A model generated the notes under the pieces. That model saw nothing but the letters and a program-made list of their open reading frames with translations. It had not been told where the DNA came from and made no database searches. DNA of 64,000 nt from Rhodospirillales bacterium (GTDB lineage Bacteria; Pseudomonadota; Alphaproteobacteria; Rhodospirillales; Shumkoniaceae), in NCBI GenBank assembly GCA_016776725.1, contig JADHSV010000005.1, forward strand, positions 18,974-82,973, given 5' to 3'. Positions 63,483-64,000 of this stretch are shown here, one piece after another. The translations under genes were made by a program, and so were the position numbers. Within the stretch, counting starts at the first letter, position 1. Every line of letters starts with the position of its first letter.

Positions 63483-64000
63483 ATGAACCAAAAACGATTA
63501 AAGGAAATTGCCGCTCAACTCGCCTGCCCAAGTGGCAACGGCGGTGCGTCCATGGGCGAGAAAATGAACGACACGAATGCGTTCATTACCGAGCGCAGCA
63601 TTGAAATGCTTTCACCCGAAGCCGGCGAGCGGATTGCCGAGATCGGTCCGGGCAACGGTATTCTGTCCATTCCCATCATTGAATCAATCGGCTCGGGCGG
63701 ACACTACATCGGAATGGAACTGTCATCCGAGATGGCCCGCCAGGCCATGAAGGAACTGAGGCAAATTAACGCCACGCAGGTCGACGTTCATGTTGGAGAT
63801 TGCACTTCCGCGCCGATTGAAGAGAGTTCAATTGACGGCCTGATTGCCGTAAATCTGCTCTATTTCGTCGACGATGTCGGGGCCTTATTCAAAAGAATAT
63901 CGCATTGGTTGAAACCCGGCGCGCGCGCCGTATTTGGGTTGCGGTCCGCGCAGTCTTTAAAAGGCATGCCGTTTACCCGATATGGTTTCCGCATTCGATC
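63483..64000 (+). CDS. Class I SAM-dependent methyltransferase, 5' part
   Basis: 172 codons are visible; the gene continues beyond the window. From the ATG at 63483 the SAM motif I is RIAEIGPGNGILSI at about residues 51-64, with an acidic residue at the end of strand 2 (IGMELSSEM) and motif IV-like region (GLIAVNLLYFVDD). It resembles UbiE/MenG-type small-molecule methyltransferases but the family cannot be fixed from the fragment. It starts 71 bases after the cytochrome P460 gene on the same strand. Confidence 0.82.
   Translation, partial: MNQKRLKEIAAQLACPSGNGGASMGEKMNDTNAFITERSIEMLSPEAGERIAEIGPGNGILSIPIIESIGSGGHYIGMELSSEMARQAMKELRQINATQVDVHVGDCTSAPIEESSIDGLIAVNLLYFVDDVGALFKRISHWLKPGARAVFGLRSAQSLKGMPFTRYGFRIR

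Noticed and set aside
1..64000. tRNA, rRNA or prophage genes
   Set aside because: I saw no T-loop/anticodon-like structures, rRNA signatures, integrase, phage structural genes or intact transposase; a dedicated tRNA scan was not possible.

Overview
The window is about 64 kb of a GC-rich bacterial chromosome. It looks like an alphaproteobacterium, probably Rhodospirillales-like. The evidence is the fabD-fabG-acpP-fabF-mltG block, the run rpsF-rpsR-(DUF2232-type membrane protein)-rplI-dnaB-alr-radA-cvpA-purF, the serC-serA pair behind a leader resembling the alphaproteobacterial serC RNA motif, and bS6 and bL9 with acidic low-complexity tails. I see no rRNA, tRNA, CRISPR array, integrase or transposase gene. 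No database search was run, so product names rest on motifs and recognised family features.

Layout. 1-2.7 kb: the end of a TctA-like permease, a type I sulfatase and a TctC-like binding protein, closed by a strong terminator. 2.7-2.9 kb: a 154-bp inverted-repeat element. 2.95-11.9 kb: mostly minus-strand housekeeping genes (PxpC/KipA-like protein, gmk, a YicC-family protein, a membrane protein, mltG, fabF, acpP, fabG, fabD) with one SDR gene on the plus strand. 11.9-14 kb: a perfect palindrome, a YnfA-type membrane protein and an A+T-richer GT39-like membrane protein. 14-23.7 kb: ribosomal proteins, replication, recombination and purine genes. 23.7-31.6 kb: a DeoR-type regulator and a DMT transporter, a PAS histidine kinase, a TPR/GT9-like protein with a Sel1 protein, a small lipoprotein and a thioredoxin-like protein. 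31.7-37.6 kb: YfgM-like protein, bamB, der and a SulP-STAS-USP fusion. 37.6-40.5 kb: serA and serC with promoter and leader RNA. 40.5-47.7 kb, minus strand: a secreted caspase-like protein, a lipoprotein, an SLC13/TrkA-C permease, then methyltransferase, cyclic-nucleotide sensor and a highly degenerate ABC exporter.

47.7-62.4 kb is the main accessory region. An FkbH-like HAD protein diverges from a tightly packed plus-strand series: two COG4671-like (MurG-like) glycosyltransferases, two GT4 glycosyltransferases, a histidine phosphatase, a polysaccharide deacetylase-like protein, a small membrane protein and a complete oligopeptide-type ABC importer. Most of these genes overlap or nearly touch, so glycan synthesis and the importer are probably co-expressed. 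62.4-64 kb: a 265-bp nested-hairpin repeat starting at the last permease stop codon, a cytochrome P460 gene and the start of a methyltransferase gene.

The best candidates for something undescribed are the degenerate ABC protein (Walker A Lys, Walker B Glu and H-loop His all replaced, about 290 extra residues carrying repeated ENLLFG-like motifs) with its cyclic-nucleotide-sensor and methyltransferase neighbours, and the glycan cluster coupled to a peptide-type importer. The dispersed palindromic repeats at 11.9, 40.5 and 62.4 kb are also notable.
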